Notes: generated from the letters alone by a model not told the origin. A stretch of 64,000 bases of DNA from an uncultured Sulfitobacter sp. (GCF_947502895.1 NZ_CANNBM010000008.1:14844-78843); one strand, 5' to 3'. Positions 42,941-52,127 are shown, counted from the stretch's first letter. Made by a program: numbers and translations.

Positions 42941-45529
42941 ATGGCTGATACAAAGCTTCAAACGGGCCTGACTGAAGCCGAGGTGCTGACGGCCCGGAAT
43001 GTGCATGGCTGGAACGAGCTGCCTGCGGTGAAACAGACTGGCCCTTTGCGCGTGCTGCTCCGGCAGTTCACTAGCTTTCTTGTATTGATCCTGATCATTG
43101 CAGCGGCTGTTGCCCTTGCGCTTGGAGAACGGATTGATGCGCTTACGATCGGCTTGGTTGTTCTGCTGAACGCAGGATTAGGCTTTGTGCAAGAATGGAA
43201 AGCCGAAACAGCGTTGGGCGCGCTACGTGAGATGCTTTCACCGCAAGCTCTGGTTTTGCGGGCGGGTCGCGAACAGGTCATCGCCGCCAGAGACATTGTG
43301 CCGGGTGACATTCTAATCCTCACACCGGGGACGAAGATCGCGGCAGACGCCAGCGTCTTGCGCGCAGCTGATCTGTCCGTGGATGAAAGCGTGCTAACGG
43401 GCGAATCCGTTCCAGTGGCAAAAAACGCTGAAAGCAGTTTGGCTGTGTTCGCAGGTACCTCGGTTACAGCAGGGAGGGCAGAGGCACAGGTGACACAAAC
43501 AGGTGGTGCCACAGAATTCGGCAAGATCGCTCATCTGACTGGATCAGTTGGGACAAAAACCACCAATCTGCAAAACAAGCTGGGGCATCTGGCCCGTCAG
43601 CTTGGGATCGCAGCACTTTTGGTCGCTGGTGGGGTTGCGGGCCTTGGCATCTGGTTGGGGCGCGATTTGACCGAGATGGTAATGACTGGCTTGTCTTTGG
43701 CTGTTGCGATGGTCCCCGAAGGTTTGCCCGCAGTGGTGACAATCACGTTGGCGTTAGGGGCGACCGCAATGGTGCGTCAGAACGCGCTCGCCAGACGTTT
43801 GCAGGCGGTTGAGACACTGGGGGCGGCTTCCGTCATTTGCACCGACAAAACGGGCACTCTGACCGAAAACAAGATGACTGCGACAAAGGTTTGGACGCTG
43901 GAGCGCCGCTATGAGGTAACTGGCACAGGTTACGATCCGGCGGGCCATATTGCATTTGATGGCACACGCATTCGGGCGGCGGATGATCCGGTGCTGGCCG
44001 TGCTGTTGAAGACAGGGCTTTATTGTAGCCACGCGCATCTGAACCATGACGGCGAGGTTTGGCACATGGTCGGCGCGCCGACCGAAGGGGCTCTGATCAC
44101 GCTGGGTTATAAGGGGTGGTGCAACCTGCCCGAAGAGCGCAACTTGCTTGCGGAGTTTCCCTTTAGCAGTTCGCGCAAGCGTATGTCTGTATTGTATCAA
44201 TCAGGCGAAACTACCGAAATTCTGACCAAGGGCGCACCCGAAAAGGTTTTAGAAATTTGTACCCAGGTGATGGCGCAATCTGGCCCACGGTCCCTAAGCG
44301 AGGCTGACCGCACCAGCATCGAAGACGCCTACCGCCAGCTTGCCGAGCATGGTTTGCGCGTGATGGGCTTTGCGCAGCGCACGGTTTCGGACAACCGGAT
44401 CGTTGAGGAAAGTATGACGTTTCTGGGTCTGGTTGGTCTGATTGATCCGCCGCGCGAAGAGGTCCGTGGGGCCATCGCTATGGCGCAGTCTGCCGGCATT
44501 CGTGTTGTGATGATCACCGGCGACAGCCCGATAACAGCCAAGGCCATCGGAGAGCAGCTTGATCTAAACATCGAGCAACATCTGACTGGCGCAGAGTTGG
44601 ATGGCCTTGACGAGGCCCAACTAAGTGACTTGCTCCGCGGCGATGTTCTCTTTGCGCGCACTAAACCTGAACAAAAAATGCGCATCGTCTCAGCCTTACA
44701 AGCGCAGGATCAGCTTGTCGCTATGACAGGTGACGGCGTGAACGACGCCCCTGCCCTGAAACAAGCCGACATTGGTATCTCGATGGGGATCAGGGGAACG
44801 GACGTGGCCCGCGATGCCTCTGATCTGGTGCTGCTCGACGATAACTTTGCCACTATCGTGCGGGCGATTGGCGAGGGACGGCGGCAGTTCGCGAATGTGC
44901 AAAAGTTTGTGCGGTACCTACTGTCCTCAAACGCGGGCGAAGTCATTGCGCTGGTAATCAACATCGCCATTGGGGGCCCTTTGGTGTTTCTCGCGACGCA
45001 AATCCTCTGGATGAACCTTGTAACGGATGGAGTGACTGCAGTCGCTCTGGGCCTGGAGAAATCTGAACCTGATCAGATGCAACAGCGCCCACGCGATAAA
45101 AACACGCCCATCCTGGGGGTCAGCGGGATTGCTACCATCATTCTGCTGGGAAGTTACACTGGGCTCTCAAGCCTGTGGATCTTCTTTCACCTCATGGACC
45201 TAGGTGTCGATCTGGCCCGCACCACAGCATTTACTGCTATGGTGGTTTTTGAAAAGGTCAGCGTCTTTGCGTTTCGGTCGCTGCGCCTGCCTGGATGGCG
45301 TATTGGATGGTTCAGCAATCCATTCTTACTCGCTGCATTAGGCATCACCTTGGGCGCACAGGTTTTGGCTGTATATTGGTCGCCGCTCCAAACTCTATTG
45401 CACACGGTGCCCATGGGCCCAGATGAATGGCTGATGATCGGAGCCTTCGCTCTGCCGATCCTCATCGTACCCGAGATCCTCAAAGCTGTGCGTATTGGGT
45501 TACTACCGCGCAAAGTAGTAAGCCACTAG
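42941..45529 (+). CDS. P2-type (calcium-type) cation-transporting ATPase
   Basis: This 862-residue protein has the phosphorylation site VICTDKTGTLTENK (Asp302), the A-domain LTGESVP, the hinge MTGDGVNDAPALKQADIGISMG and about ten helices. The ion-site residues of calcium pumps are all visible: PEGLP in TM4, SSNAGEV in TM5 and NLVTDG in TM6. That makes Ca2+ export the best guess; Mn2+ or Na+ remain possible. The ATG at 42941 has AAAGG upstream; a TTG at 42920 is less likely. Its end overlaps the CaCA exchanger gene by 27 bases (convergent). Confidence 0.9.
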   Translation: MADTKLQTGLTEAEVLTARNVHGWNELPAVKQTGPLRVLLRQFTSFLVLILIIAAAVALALGERIDALTIGLVVLLNAGLGFVQEWKAETALGALREMLSPQALVLRAGREQVIAARDIVPGDILILTPGTKIAADASVLRAADLSVDESVLTGESVPVAKNAESSLAVFAGTSVTAGRAEAQVTQTGGATEFGKIAHLTGSVGTKTTNLQNKLGHLARQLGIAALLVAGGVAGLGIWLGRDLTEMVMTGLSLAVAMVPEGLPAVVTITLALGATAMVRQNALARRLQAVETLGAASVICTDKTGTLTENKMTATKVWTLERRYEVTGTGYDPAGHIAFDGTRIRAADDPVLAVLLKTGLYCSHAHLNHDGEVWHMVGAPTEGALITLGYKGWCNLPEERNLLAEFPFSSSRKRMSVLYQSGETTEILTKGAPEKVLEICTQVMAQSGPRSLSEADRTSIEDAYRQLAEHGLRVMGFAQRTVSDNRIVEESMTFLGLVGLIDPPREEVRGAIAMAQSAGIRVVMITGDSPITAKAIGEQLDLNIEQHLTGAELDGLDEAQLSDLLRGDVLFARTKPEQKMRIVSALQAQDQLVAMTGDGVNDAPALKQADIGISMGIRGTDVARDASDLVLLDDNFATIVRAIGEGRRQFANVQKFVRYLLSSNAGEVIALVINIAIGGPLVFLATQILWMNLVTDGVTAVALGLEKSEPDQMQQRPRDKNTPILGVSGIATIILLGSYTGLSSLWIFFHLMDLGVDLARTTAFTAMVVFEKVSVFAFRSLRLPGWRIGWFSNPFLLAALGITLGAQVLAVYWSPLQTLLHTVPMGPDEWLMIGAFALPILIVPEILKAVRIGLLPRKVVSH

Positions 45530-46540
45530 GCTGCCTAGGAAGGTCAACATGACCAGTACGGAGTCCAGTCCAAATTCACCAAGCCGAGGCTTGCGACGCA
45601 CGATCAGCCCGGTGAGATAAATTGCCGTTACCACGAGCCCAAACGCTAATGCCAGACTAACTGTGCGCGATGTATCTTGCAGGATCGGCCCTGCGCGAAA
45701 CAGAATATCAGCTGGAAACACCAGTACCAGCATGATCAGATTACTACCGAAGATGTTGGAGATGGCCATGGTATAGGCCCCAATCCGCACGGCAGCGATA
45801 CTGGTAGAAAGCTCTGGCAAGGACGTCGCCGCAGCCAGAAGGGTCACACCAACAAATCCAGCACCCAATCCTGACTGATCGGCAATCCGTTCCGCGAAAA
45901 TGACAAGCAAAATACCAAAGAAAAGAATGGCAACACATGCGACAACAGCCTGCAAGATGAGCGATACATCAGCCGTGTCACTCAGCCCTGTTGGAGCGGG
46001 AAAAGCCAGCGGGTCCGGGTCTGGCAGATCGACTGGCATCCAATCGTTGCTGTGATTATATCGACGCAACAGCCAGATCGCGCCACAATAGATGACTGCG
46101 ATCGCGACGCTGCCGATACCCACACTCTCAACCACAAAGGTTTCGCCCAGATTGGTGATAATCAGAGCAACCGAAAGCAGAAGGACCAGTAAGGTCGCTT
46201 CAAGCGCGTGGTTGGCCTTTCGCGGGTAATTAGTGATCGGGCCACGTGCCCAAAAGTCCGCCATGGCGAGGATCGCTGTTTGCAATGCGATGCCCCCAAA
46301 AAGGTTATTCAACACAAGATCACGCGATTGCTGCATGGCAGCAGTGAGGGTCGTGGCGACTTCGGGCAAAGACGTGGCAAGCGATAGCAGCACGAGCCCG
46401 ACCAGTGATTTCGCCAGTTTGAACCGATCTGCAAGAGCATCGGCCAGATACGCAAGTCGCGCGCCCGCAATCCAGACACATGCAGCACATCCCGAAAAAA
46501 CCATCAGACTTTGAATGAGCGTTGTTGCAGGCATTTGCAT
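45503..46540 (-). CDS. calcium/sodium (CaCA-family) antiporter
   Basis: This 345-residue protein is built of two inverted halves of five helices. The alpha repeats read LVGLVLLSLATSLPEVATTLTAA (about 42-65) and FVGVTLLAAATSLPELSTSIAAV (about 228-250), the 'ATSLPE' motifs of the YrbG/NCX family. An acidic cytoplasmic loop (VDLPDPDPLAFPA) separates them. It exports Ca2+ in exchange for Na+ or H+. Two ATGs (46540 and 46534) are possible starts. A nearby FNR-type box is centred 40 bases upstream. Confidence 0.88.
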   Translation of the reverse strand: MQMPATTLIQSLMVFSGCAACVWIAGARLAYLADALADRFKLAKSLVGLVLLSLATSLPEVATTLTAAMQQSRDLVLNNLFGGIALQTAILAMADFWARGPITNYPRKANHALEATLLVLLLSVALIITNLGETFVVESVGIGSVAIAVIYCGAIWLLRRYNHSNDWMPVDLPDPDPLAFPAPTGLSDTADVSLILQAVVACVAILFFGILLVIFAERIADQSGLGAGFVGVTLLAAATSLPELSTSIAAVRIGAYTMAISNIFGSNLIMLVLVFPADILFRAGPILQDTSRTVSLALAFGLVVTAIYLTGLIVRRKPRLGEFGLDSVLVMLTFLGSLVAYYFAR

Positions 46541-46573
46541 TACTTAGGGTTAGCGAAAATCCTCACCTCTCTT

Positions 46574-46587
46574 TTGATTTTGCTCAA
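46574..46587. promoter_or_regulatory. FNR-type box between the CaCA antiporter and VIT-like genes
   Basis: TTGATTTTGCTCAA (9 of 10). Its centre is 40 bases from the first start codon on each side, unusually close. Confidence 0.75.
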
Positions 46588-46620
46588 TCGAAAGATGAAA
46601 TTGTCCCGCATGATCGGCCA

Positions 46621-47337
46621 ATGAGCATTGAGCACGGACACAGCCCACAGGAAATCACGCATCGCCTGACCAAGGGCCAGAAATACAGCCCTCTTAAAGA
46701 CATGATTTATGGGGGTATTGACGGCGCCGTAACGACATTTGCTATCGTTGCAGGTGTCGAAGGGGCTGGGCTGTCGCATAGCATTATCGTAGCGCTCGGA
46801 CTGGCAAATATACTGGCTGACGGGTTCTCTATGGCTGCCAGTAACTATTCGGGCACAAAGGCCGAGCTTGATGACCGCAAGCGCATCATTCAAATCGAAG
46901 AACGTCATATAGCGGACCACCCGGCTGGTGAGCGCGAAGAGTTGCGGCAAATTCTTGCGCTGCGCGGTCTGTCGGGGCCCGTTCTAGAACAGGCAACAAA
47001 TGAGATCGCGAGCAGCAAACAGAACTGGATCGACCTTATGCTGACGGATGAATACGGGCTGAGCCGTGACGATCCAAGTCCCGTTCGCGCGGCAATCTCT
47101 ACGTTTGTGGCCTTTTTGATGGCAGGTTCTGTCCCCCTGATCCCGTTCGTTTTTGGCCTGCCCAATCCCTTTGCCCTGTCCGTCTATGCAACACTTCTGA
47201 CGTTTTTCCTGATCGGGGCAGGCAAAAGCCGCTGGTCTTTGTCCAAATGGTGGCGGTCAGGCGGAGAAACCCTTCTGATTGGTGGTTTTGCAGCACTCCT
47301 AGCGTATGGGGTTGGCGGCTTGTTCCATCCCGGTTGA
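46621..47337 (+). CDS. VIT1/CCC1-family iron/manganese transporter
   Basis: This 238-residue protein has the family hallmark MIYGGIDGAVTTFAIVAGVEGAGLS, then ALGLANILADGFSMAASNYSGTKAELD. A cytoplasmic metal-binding helix region follows (about 75-140), then three more helices (about 150-235). VIT proteins move Fe2+ or Mn2+ out of the cytosol. The ATG at 46621 is used; no clear ribosome site precedes it. An FNR-type box sits 40 bases upstream. Confidence 0.88.
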   Translation: MSIEHGHSPQEITHRLTKGQKYSPLKDMIYGGIDGAVTTFAIVAGVEGAGLSHSIIVALGLANILADGFSMAASNYSGTKAELDDRKRIIQIEERHIADHPAGEREELRQILALRGLSGPVLEQATNEIASSKQNWIDLMLTDEYGLSRDDPSPVRAAISTFVAFLMAGSVPLIPFVFGLPNPFALSVYATLLTFFLIGAGKSRWSLSKWWRSGGETLLIGGFAALLAYGVGGLFHPG

Positions 47338-47343
47338 GCGGGT

Positions 47344-47357
47344 TTGAGCAAAGTCAA
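47344..47357 (+). promoter_or_regulatory. FNR-type box before the site-2 protease gene
   Basis: TTGAGCAAAGTCAA (8 of 10), centred 56 bases before the start. It covers an in-frame TTG, which rules that codon out as the start. Confidence 0.7.
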
Positions 47358-47406
47358 TTTGATGGTCGTACTGCGTGCTAAGATCACCAAAAGGATGAAC
47401 CAAACC

Positions 47407-48567
47407 ATGTTCGCGAACTCTGTAAAAGTCCTCACCATCAATCAGTTCGACATCAAGGTTGATCCAAGTTGGCTGATCATCGCGGCCCTCGTTACATGGA
47501 GCCTGTCACAGAATTTCTTTCCAGATGCCCTGCCGGGTCTGTCTTCGGAGGCATACCTTGCGATGGCAGTTATCGCGATGCTGGGGCTTTTCACATCACT
47601 ATTGCTGCATGAACTGGCCCATTCGGTTGTCGCGCGGCATCTGGGAGTCCCGATTAAATCCATCACCCTTTTTCTGTTTGGCGGTGTAGCTGAACTTGAA
47701 GCCGAGCCAAAATCGGGGCTTGCCGAGCTGTGGATCGCAATTGCAGGTCCACTTATGTCACTTGTTCTTGCGCTTGGATTTTGGGGCCTTGCGGGGGCTG
47801 GCACCCTCATCGCCATCGCCCCTGCAATACCTTCAGTTCTTTCCTATCTGGCGTTGATAAATCTGGTGTTGGCGCTCTTCAACATGGTGCCTGCCTTCCC
47901 ACTTGATGGTGGACGTGTGCTGCGTGCCTATCTGTGGCATCGCTCTGGTGACGTGCTGGCGGCAACACGCACAGCTGCACGGTCAGGCACCTTCTTTGCG
48001 TATTTCCTGATGGCCCTTGGGGTGACCGCGCTTTTTGGGGGCGCGGTTATCGCGGGCCTATGGCAAGTGATGATCGGCGGCTTCGTTCTCATGGCGGCGC
48101 GCGCTTCTTACACCGCTCAGCTGTCGAAAACAGTGTTTGAAGGGCAAACCGTGCGCTCATTGATGACCCCTGATCCTATTACCGTCGGTCCCGACATAAC
48201 CTTGGCGACTTTTGTTAATCAGATCATGCTGCGCTACAGTGTCAGCTTTGTGCCGGTTACCGAAGAGCATGTTCTACTGGGCCACATGGACCAGTCCCTT
48301 CTCTCTGGAATTGACCGCGAAAACTGGGCCAGCACCCGGGTGGGTGATGTGTTTGTCGGCCTGCACGACGCAGTCATGGTATCCCCCGATACACTCGTAC
48401 CTGATCTGATGGACAGGATCAGGCAAACTGGACACCGCAAGTTTATGGTCGTGTCGGATCATCATCTGGAAGGAGTAATCACTCTCTCTGATCTGACAGC
48501 CTGCCTAAACGAGGGTAAGCAAGCGCGTGAAACCACGAAAAAGGCTGGCCAGAAAAGAAAAATCTGA
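47407..48567 (+). CDS. site-2 protease (M50) with C-terminal CBS domains
   Basis: This 386-residue membrane metalloprotease has the zinc motif LLHELAHSVVARHLG (about residue 72) and the second site NMVPAFPLDGGRVLRAYL (about 160). Six or so helices come first, then two CBS domains from about 250 (VRSLMTPDPITVGPD, VGDVFVGLHDAVMVSPD). CBS pairs usually sense adenine nucleotides, so the protease may respond to energy charge. Its substrate, perhaps a membrane anti-sigma factor, is unknown. The ATG at 47407 is chosen; 47395 is possible but touches the AAAAGG. Confidence 0.9.
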   Translation: MFANSVKVLTINQFDIKVDPSWLIIAALVTWSLSQNFFPDALPGLSSEAYLAMAVIAMLGLFTSLLLHELAHSVVARHLGVPIKSITLFLFGGVAELEAEPKSGLAELWIAIAGPLMSLVLALGFWGLAGAGTLIAIAPAIPSVLSYLALINLVLALFNMVPAFPLDGGRVLRAYLWHRSGDVLAATRTAARSGTFFAYFLMALGVTALFGGAVIAGLWQVMIGGFVLMAARASYTAQLSKTVFEGQTVRSLMTPDPITVGPDITLATFVNQIMLRYSVSFVPVTEEHVLLGHMDQSLLSGIDRENWASTRVGDVFVGLHDAVMVSPDTLVPDLMDRIRQTGHRKFMVVSDHHLEGVITLSDLTACLNEGKQARETTKKAGQKRKI

Positions 48568-48620
48568 CCAGCTCGTTCTTATCCTATTTTTTTGGATGTC
48601 AGCGCATCAGTTCGACTGAT

Positions 48621-49067
48621 TTAAACCACTGACAGACAGGCGCATTTTGCCATGTGATTGATCCGTTGCGTTGTGCTGCCCAGAACCAGACTCGATACAG
48701 CGCTCAAACCGCGGCGCCCTGTGATGATCAAGTCGGCACCGATTTCATCCGCATGCAACAGCAGTTCAGTTGCGGCATCGCCATGTGGCATATGTGTTTT
48801 GACATCTTCGAAGAACATTCCGGCGGCAATAATCAACGCATCATCGAGAACGCGCTGTCCGGCCCTTTCGATTTCGTCAAATGAAGGTTTTGTAATCGCC
48901 GCGTGATAGCCCGATACCGCGCCCACAACAAAGGCAGCGGTTTCGGCATGCGGTGCATGAACCAGTGTAACCGTTCCTGAGTAATGCTTGCCAAGGTCAA
49001 ATGCGATCCGAGCGGCGTTCTTGGCTTTTTCCGACCCATCTAGGCCAACGATGATTTGTCTGAACAT
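48621..49067 (-). CDS. universal stress protein (UspA family), ATP-binding type
   Basis: This 148-residue protein starts MFRQIIVGLDGSEKAKNAARIAF. It ends with the ATP signature ITGRRGLSAVSSLVLGSTTQRINHMAKCACLSVV, that is G-x2-G-x9-G-S/T. ATP-binding Usps are commonly induced by starvation and low oxygen. It lies 36 bases downstream of the host-attachment-type gene in the same direction, so both probably use the FNR-type box at 49597. Confidence 0.9.
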   Translation of the reverse strand: MFRQIIVGLDGSEKAKNAARIAFDLGKHYSGTVTLVHAPHAETAAFVVGAVSGYHAAITKPSFDEIERAGQRVLDDALIIAAGMFFEDVKTHMPHGDAATELLLHADEIGADLIITGRRGLSAVSSLVLGSTTQRINHMAKCACLSVV

Positions 49068-49103
49068 TTGTCAATTCCTCTCAATACCCCGTCATACGGG
49101 GGG

Positions 49104-49541
49104 CTAAACGGCGATTAACTCGCCAAGGTGGGTTTCAATGTTGCTCAACGACTGGGTTGAAAGATCCTTGGGAATTTCACCCAACAAAGTGGCGATCAGG
49201 TGGGCATCAAGGTTTGCGCGAAGCAATCTCAACATATACGGGCCACAGATCAGGATCAGGCGATCAAATCTATTGTTAAGGCGTGCAACCGACAGATCAG
49301 CCACCACATCTTTGGCAAAGCGATCATCTACCAATTCCTTTGGCAGTATTTGTTTCACAGCCAACGCTCCAGGCCCGCAAATACTGTGCCCGACGCCAGG
49401 CTTGTCGCGGGGCATGGTTACTTCCCGCGTTTGCCAGCTTTGGTCACTTATTGCTGTAAGACCATTTCCAGACCCAAGATGCGCGTACACGCGAGCGGCG
49501 CGCGCATTGGCCAAGACAACCCATGTTACGATTGGTTTCAC
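49104..49541 (-). CDS. host attachment protein-like (PF10116, Rossmann-type)
   Basis: This 145-residue protein reads TWVVLANARAARVYAHLGSGNGL at the N terminus and ends LLRANLDAHLIATLLGEIPKDLSTQSLSNIETHL, the pattern of 'protein required for attachment to host cells'. The name comes from Agrobacterium; the biochemical role is unknown, and the fold is related to archaeal release-factor-like domains. It is divergent from the hybrid kinase gene and cotranscribed with a Usp gene, which suggests a stress role. Confidence 0.83.
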   Translation of the reverse strand: MKPIVTWVVLANARAARVYAHLGSGNGLTAISDQSWQTREVTMPRDKPGVGHSICGPGALAVKQILPKELVDDRFAKDVVADLSVARLNNRFDRLILICGPYMLRLLRANLDAHLIATLLGEIPKDLSTQSLSNIETHLGELIAV

Positions 49542-49596
49542 TGATGTCTCCTTGCCTCCCGTCCGCTAAGATGTGCCAGAGCAGAACCATTGGACG

Positions 49597-49610
49597 TTGA
49601 TGCATATCAA
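49597..49610. promoter_or_regulatory. perfect FNR-type box between the host-attachment-like and hybrid kinase genes
   Basis: TTGATGCATATCAA (10 of 10), identical to the box at 31347. Centred 62 bases before the minus-strand start and 66 before the kinase start. Confidence 0.85.
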
Positions 49611-49669
49611 TTCGGACTTGCGCCCGACGTGCAGCATTTGGCAGGCTCAGATCAAAGAGGATATTTGCT

Positions 49670-51220
49670 ATGGTCGACACCGCAACTGACAGCGCCATTT
49701 TGCACGCGATCATGGATGCAGCGGTGGATGCGGTGGTTGTCTCTGATGAAAAGGGACAGATCTTGCGCACGAATGCCGCTGCTGCCCGCTTGTTTCAATT
49801 TGATGTGGCCGAAATGCTGGGGCAAAGCGTCAACATATTGATGCCAAAGGCGTTGGCCGCCCTGCATGACGGCTTTATGTCTCATCATATCAAGACAGGG
49901 GAAAAGCGGATCATCGACATTGGCCGCGACGTAGAGGGGCAGCGGAAAGACGGGTCGATTTTTCCGCTGCATCTGTCTGTGGGGCACAGCCAAGTCGAGG
50001 GGAAACGCATCTTTATCGCCATCCTTCATGATCTGACACATCGCAAGGCAACTGAAGAAGCATTAGCGCGGTCACAGCGTCTTGATGCAATCGGCAAGAT
50101 GACTGGTGGCATTGCCCATGATTTTAACAATCTGCTGACAGTTATCGTAGGCAATCTGGAACTACTTGAGATGCGTGGGGCAGACAAACGCCAACTTCCT
50201 TTCATCAAGGACGCACTTGAGTCTGCAGAAATGGGCGCGGATTTGACAACGCGGCTTATGGTCTTTGCGCGGCGCAGCAACCTCAAACCAGTGCGTTCGG
50301 ACTTACGCGAGGTTTGTGCAAATACCCTTACGCTATTGAAACGGACAATCGGGGCGACCTACCGGATCAAGACTGATTTCGAAGCTGAACTAGATCCGGT
50401 GATGATCGACCCCGTTCAACTCCAATCCGCGCTGATGAACCTTGCGCTGAACGCGCGCGACGCGATGGGTGCAGGTGGTGAGCTTCTGGTCTCTATTGCC
50501 AATGTCACGATTGATGACAGCTATATGGCGCAGGAAACCGATATTGAACCGGGCGATTATGTCAGGCTGTCAGTAAGTGATGACGGCGCAGGCATGAGCC
50601 TTGAGGCGCAGCGCCGAGCGTTCGAGCCTTTTTTTACAACTAAGGCTGACAGCGGCGGGACAGGGCTTGGGTTAGCCATGGTATACGGTTTTGTCCGTCA
50701 GTCTGGCGGCCATGTGACACTTTATAGCGAGCTGGGCCTTGGGACGAGCTTTGGTTTGTATTTTCCAGCCGTGGAACAAGAGGACGCATTGGATGGCATC
50801 AGCCAAACTTTGACAGCAAAAAAAGCCATCCCATGCGGCAATGGCGAAACGATCTTGATTGTCGAGGACAACGACCGCGTGCGCAAACTATCGATTGAGC
50901 GCATTTCCGATCTTGGGTTTGCGACATTGGAGGCGGAAAGTGGAGATCAAGCATATGCCATGCTAAAGGCGGGCGCGCAGGTGGATCTGGTATTCTCTGA
51001 TCTTGTCATGCCGGGGCGATTAAATGGCTATGATCTAGCCCAAAAGGTTTCAGATGAATTTCCCGCACTCAAAATCTTGCTGACTTCAGGATATGCCAGT
51101 GATGTGATTACCGGCTCGATGGCGCATGACATGCCCTTCGACATATTGCACAAACCCTACCGGCAATCGGAACTGGCTGGGCGGCTTCAAGCGCTTTTAA
51201 CGGATGATCCGGATGATTGA
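49670..51220 (+). CDS. FixL-like PAS hybrid histidine kinase with a C-terminal receiver
   Basis: This 516-residue soluble protein has a PAS domain (about 8-120) very like FixL (MLGQSVNILMPKALAALHDGF, RIIDIGRDVEGQRKDGSIFPLHLSVG). A HisKA box follows (MTGGIAHDFNNLLTVIVGNLELLE), then the ATPase (NLALNARDAMG, SVSDDGAGMS, GGTGLGLAMVYG) and a receiver (about 395-510) with its Asp in VFSDLVMPG. At the place of the FixL haem His (in HIIGIGR) this protein has Arg (RIIDIGR), so haem binding in the FixL way is doubtful. It is convergent with a response regulator gene (34-base overlap). Confidence 0.88.
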   Translation: MVDTATDSAILHAIMDAAVDAVVVSDEKGQILRTNAAAARLFQFDVAEMLGQSVNILMPKALAALHDGFMSHHIKTGEKRIIDIGRDVEGQRKDGSIFPLHLSVGHSQVEGKRIFIAILHDLTHRKATEEALARSQRLDAIGKMTGGIAHDFNNLLTVIVGNLELLEMRGADKRQLPFIKDALESAEMGADLTTRLMVFARRSNLKPVRSDLREVCANTLTLLKRTIGATYRIKTDFEAELDPVMIDPVQLQSALMNLALNARDAMGAGGELLVSIANVTIDDSYMAQETDIEPGDYVRLSVSDDGAGMSLEAQRRAFEPFFTTKADSGGTGLGLAMVYGFVRQSGGHVTLYSELGLGTSFGLYFPAVEQEDALDGISQTLTAKKAIPCGNGETILIVEDNDRVRKLSIERISDLGFATLEAESGDQAYAMLKAGAQVDLVFSDLVMPGRLNGYDLAQKVSDEFPALKILLTSGYASDVITGSMAHDMPFDILHKPYRQSELAGRLQALLTDDPDD

Positions 51221-51954
51221 ACCGTCTTCACCTCACAGGCAAAAGTATACCCAATCCCGCGCACCGTCTTAATCAACTTCGGATGTGACGGATCTCGCTC
51301 GATCTTCTTGCGCAACCGCGCGACCTGATTGTCAATGGTCCGGTCCAGCGGGCTCCACTCAACGCCGCCTGTCATGTCCATCAGTTGATCGCGTGACAAG
51401 ACGCGCTTTGGGCTACTCAAAAAGACAGACAACAGCTTAAAATCACCGCTGGTCAGATCGCAGGCAGTGTTATCTCGGTCGATAAGCTCAAGCTGGTCAG
51501 GGAAAGCGGTCATACCATCGAAGCTGAAATGTACTGTCGCGCTCTCAGAACTAGCGTCAGTGGCCGTTTGCGTGGTTGCGGAAGCAGTTCCAGTGCGGCG
51601 CAGCACACTTCGTATACGTGCAATGACCTCACGCACGTGAAAAGGTTTGGTGATGTAGTCATCCGCCCCGACCTCAAGACCAACCACCTTGTCGATTACG
51701 TCATCCTTGCCTGTCACCATGATAATAGGCACTTGCGACACGGTTCGGACTTGGCGCGCAACGTCCACGCCGTTGTCTGCGCCCAAATGGATATCCAGTG
51801 TCATCAAGTCCAATTTCGAATTCAAGACAGCTTGTATCACTTGAGCTGCCGTTTCTGCTTCAAGGACGCGCGCACCCTCGTCCTCAAGCACATTGCGCAA
51901 AAGGCTTCTGATCTTCGGATCATCTTCAACAATAAGGATCGTCTGATCTCTCAA
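51187..51954 (-). CDS. OmpR/PhoB-family response regulator
   Basis: This 255-residue protein has a receiver (ILIVEDDPKIRSLLRNVLEDEG; Asp in LMTLDIHLGADNG; Lys in DDYITKPFHVREV), a Ser/Thr/Ala-rich linker and the winged-helix DNA-binding domain ending VARLRKKIERDPSHPKLIKTVRGIGYTF. The TTG at 51954 sits 7 bases after AAAGAGG and puts the start right before the first receiver strand; a GTG at 51990 is possible. It overlaps the hybrid kinase gene tail to tail, so they may or may not be partners. Confidence 0.87.
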   Translation of the reverse strand: MRDQTILIVEDDPKIRSLLRNVLEDEGARVLEAETAAQVIQAVLNSKLDLMTLDIHLGADNGVDVARQVRTVSQVPIIMVTGKDDVIDKVVGLEVGADDYITKPFHVREVIARIRSVLRRTGTASATTQTATDASSESATVHFSFDGMTAFPDQLELIDRDNTACDLTSGDFKLLSVFLSSPKRVLSRDQLMDMTGGVEWSPLDRTIDNQVARLRKKIERDPSHPKLIKTVRGIGYTFACEVKTVQSSGSSVKSA

Positions 51955-52127
51955 GGGTAGCCTCTTTCCGGTGCACCAAGACAATTGCACGATGAAGCAT
52001 ATATATGTGCGATAGCGACATCAGCGTATTGCCCGATACAAAACGATACAATTTTCTGACGTCTCACGATAACGCCGATTACATCTGCCGTGCAAGGTGA
52101 TCTCAAATCAAATGGAGGTCTGCCTAC

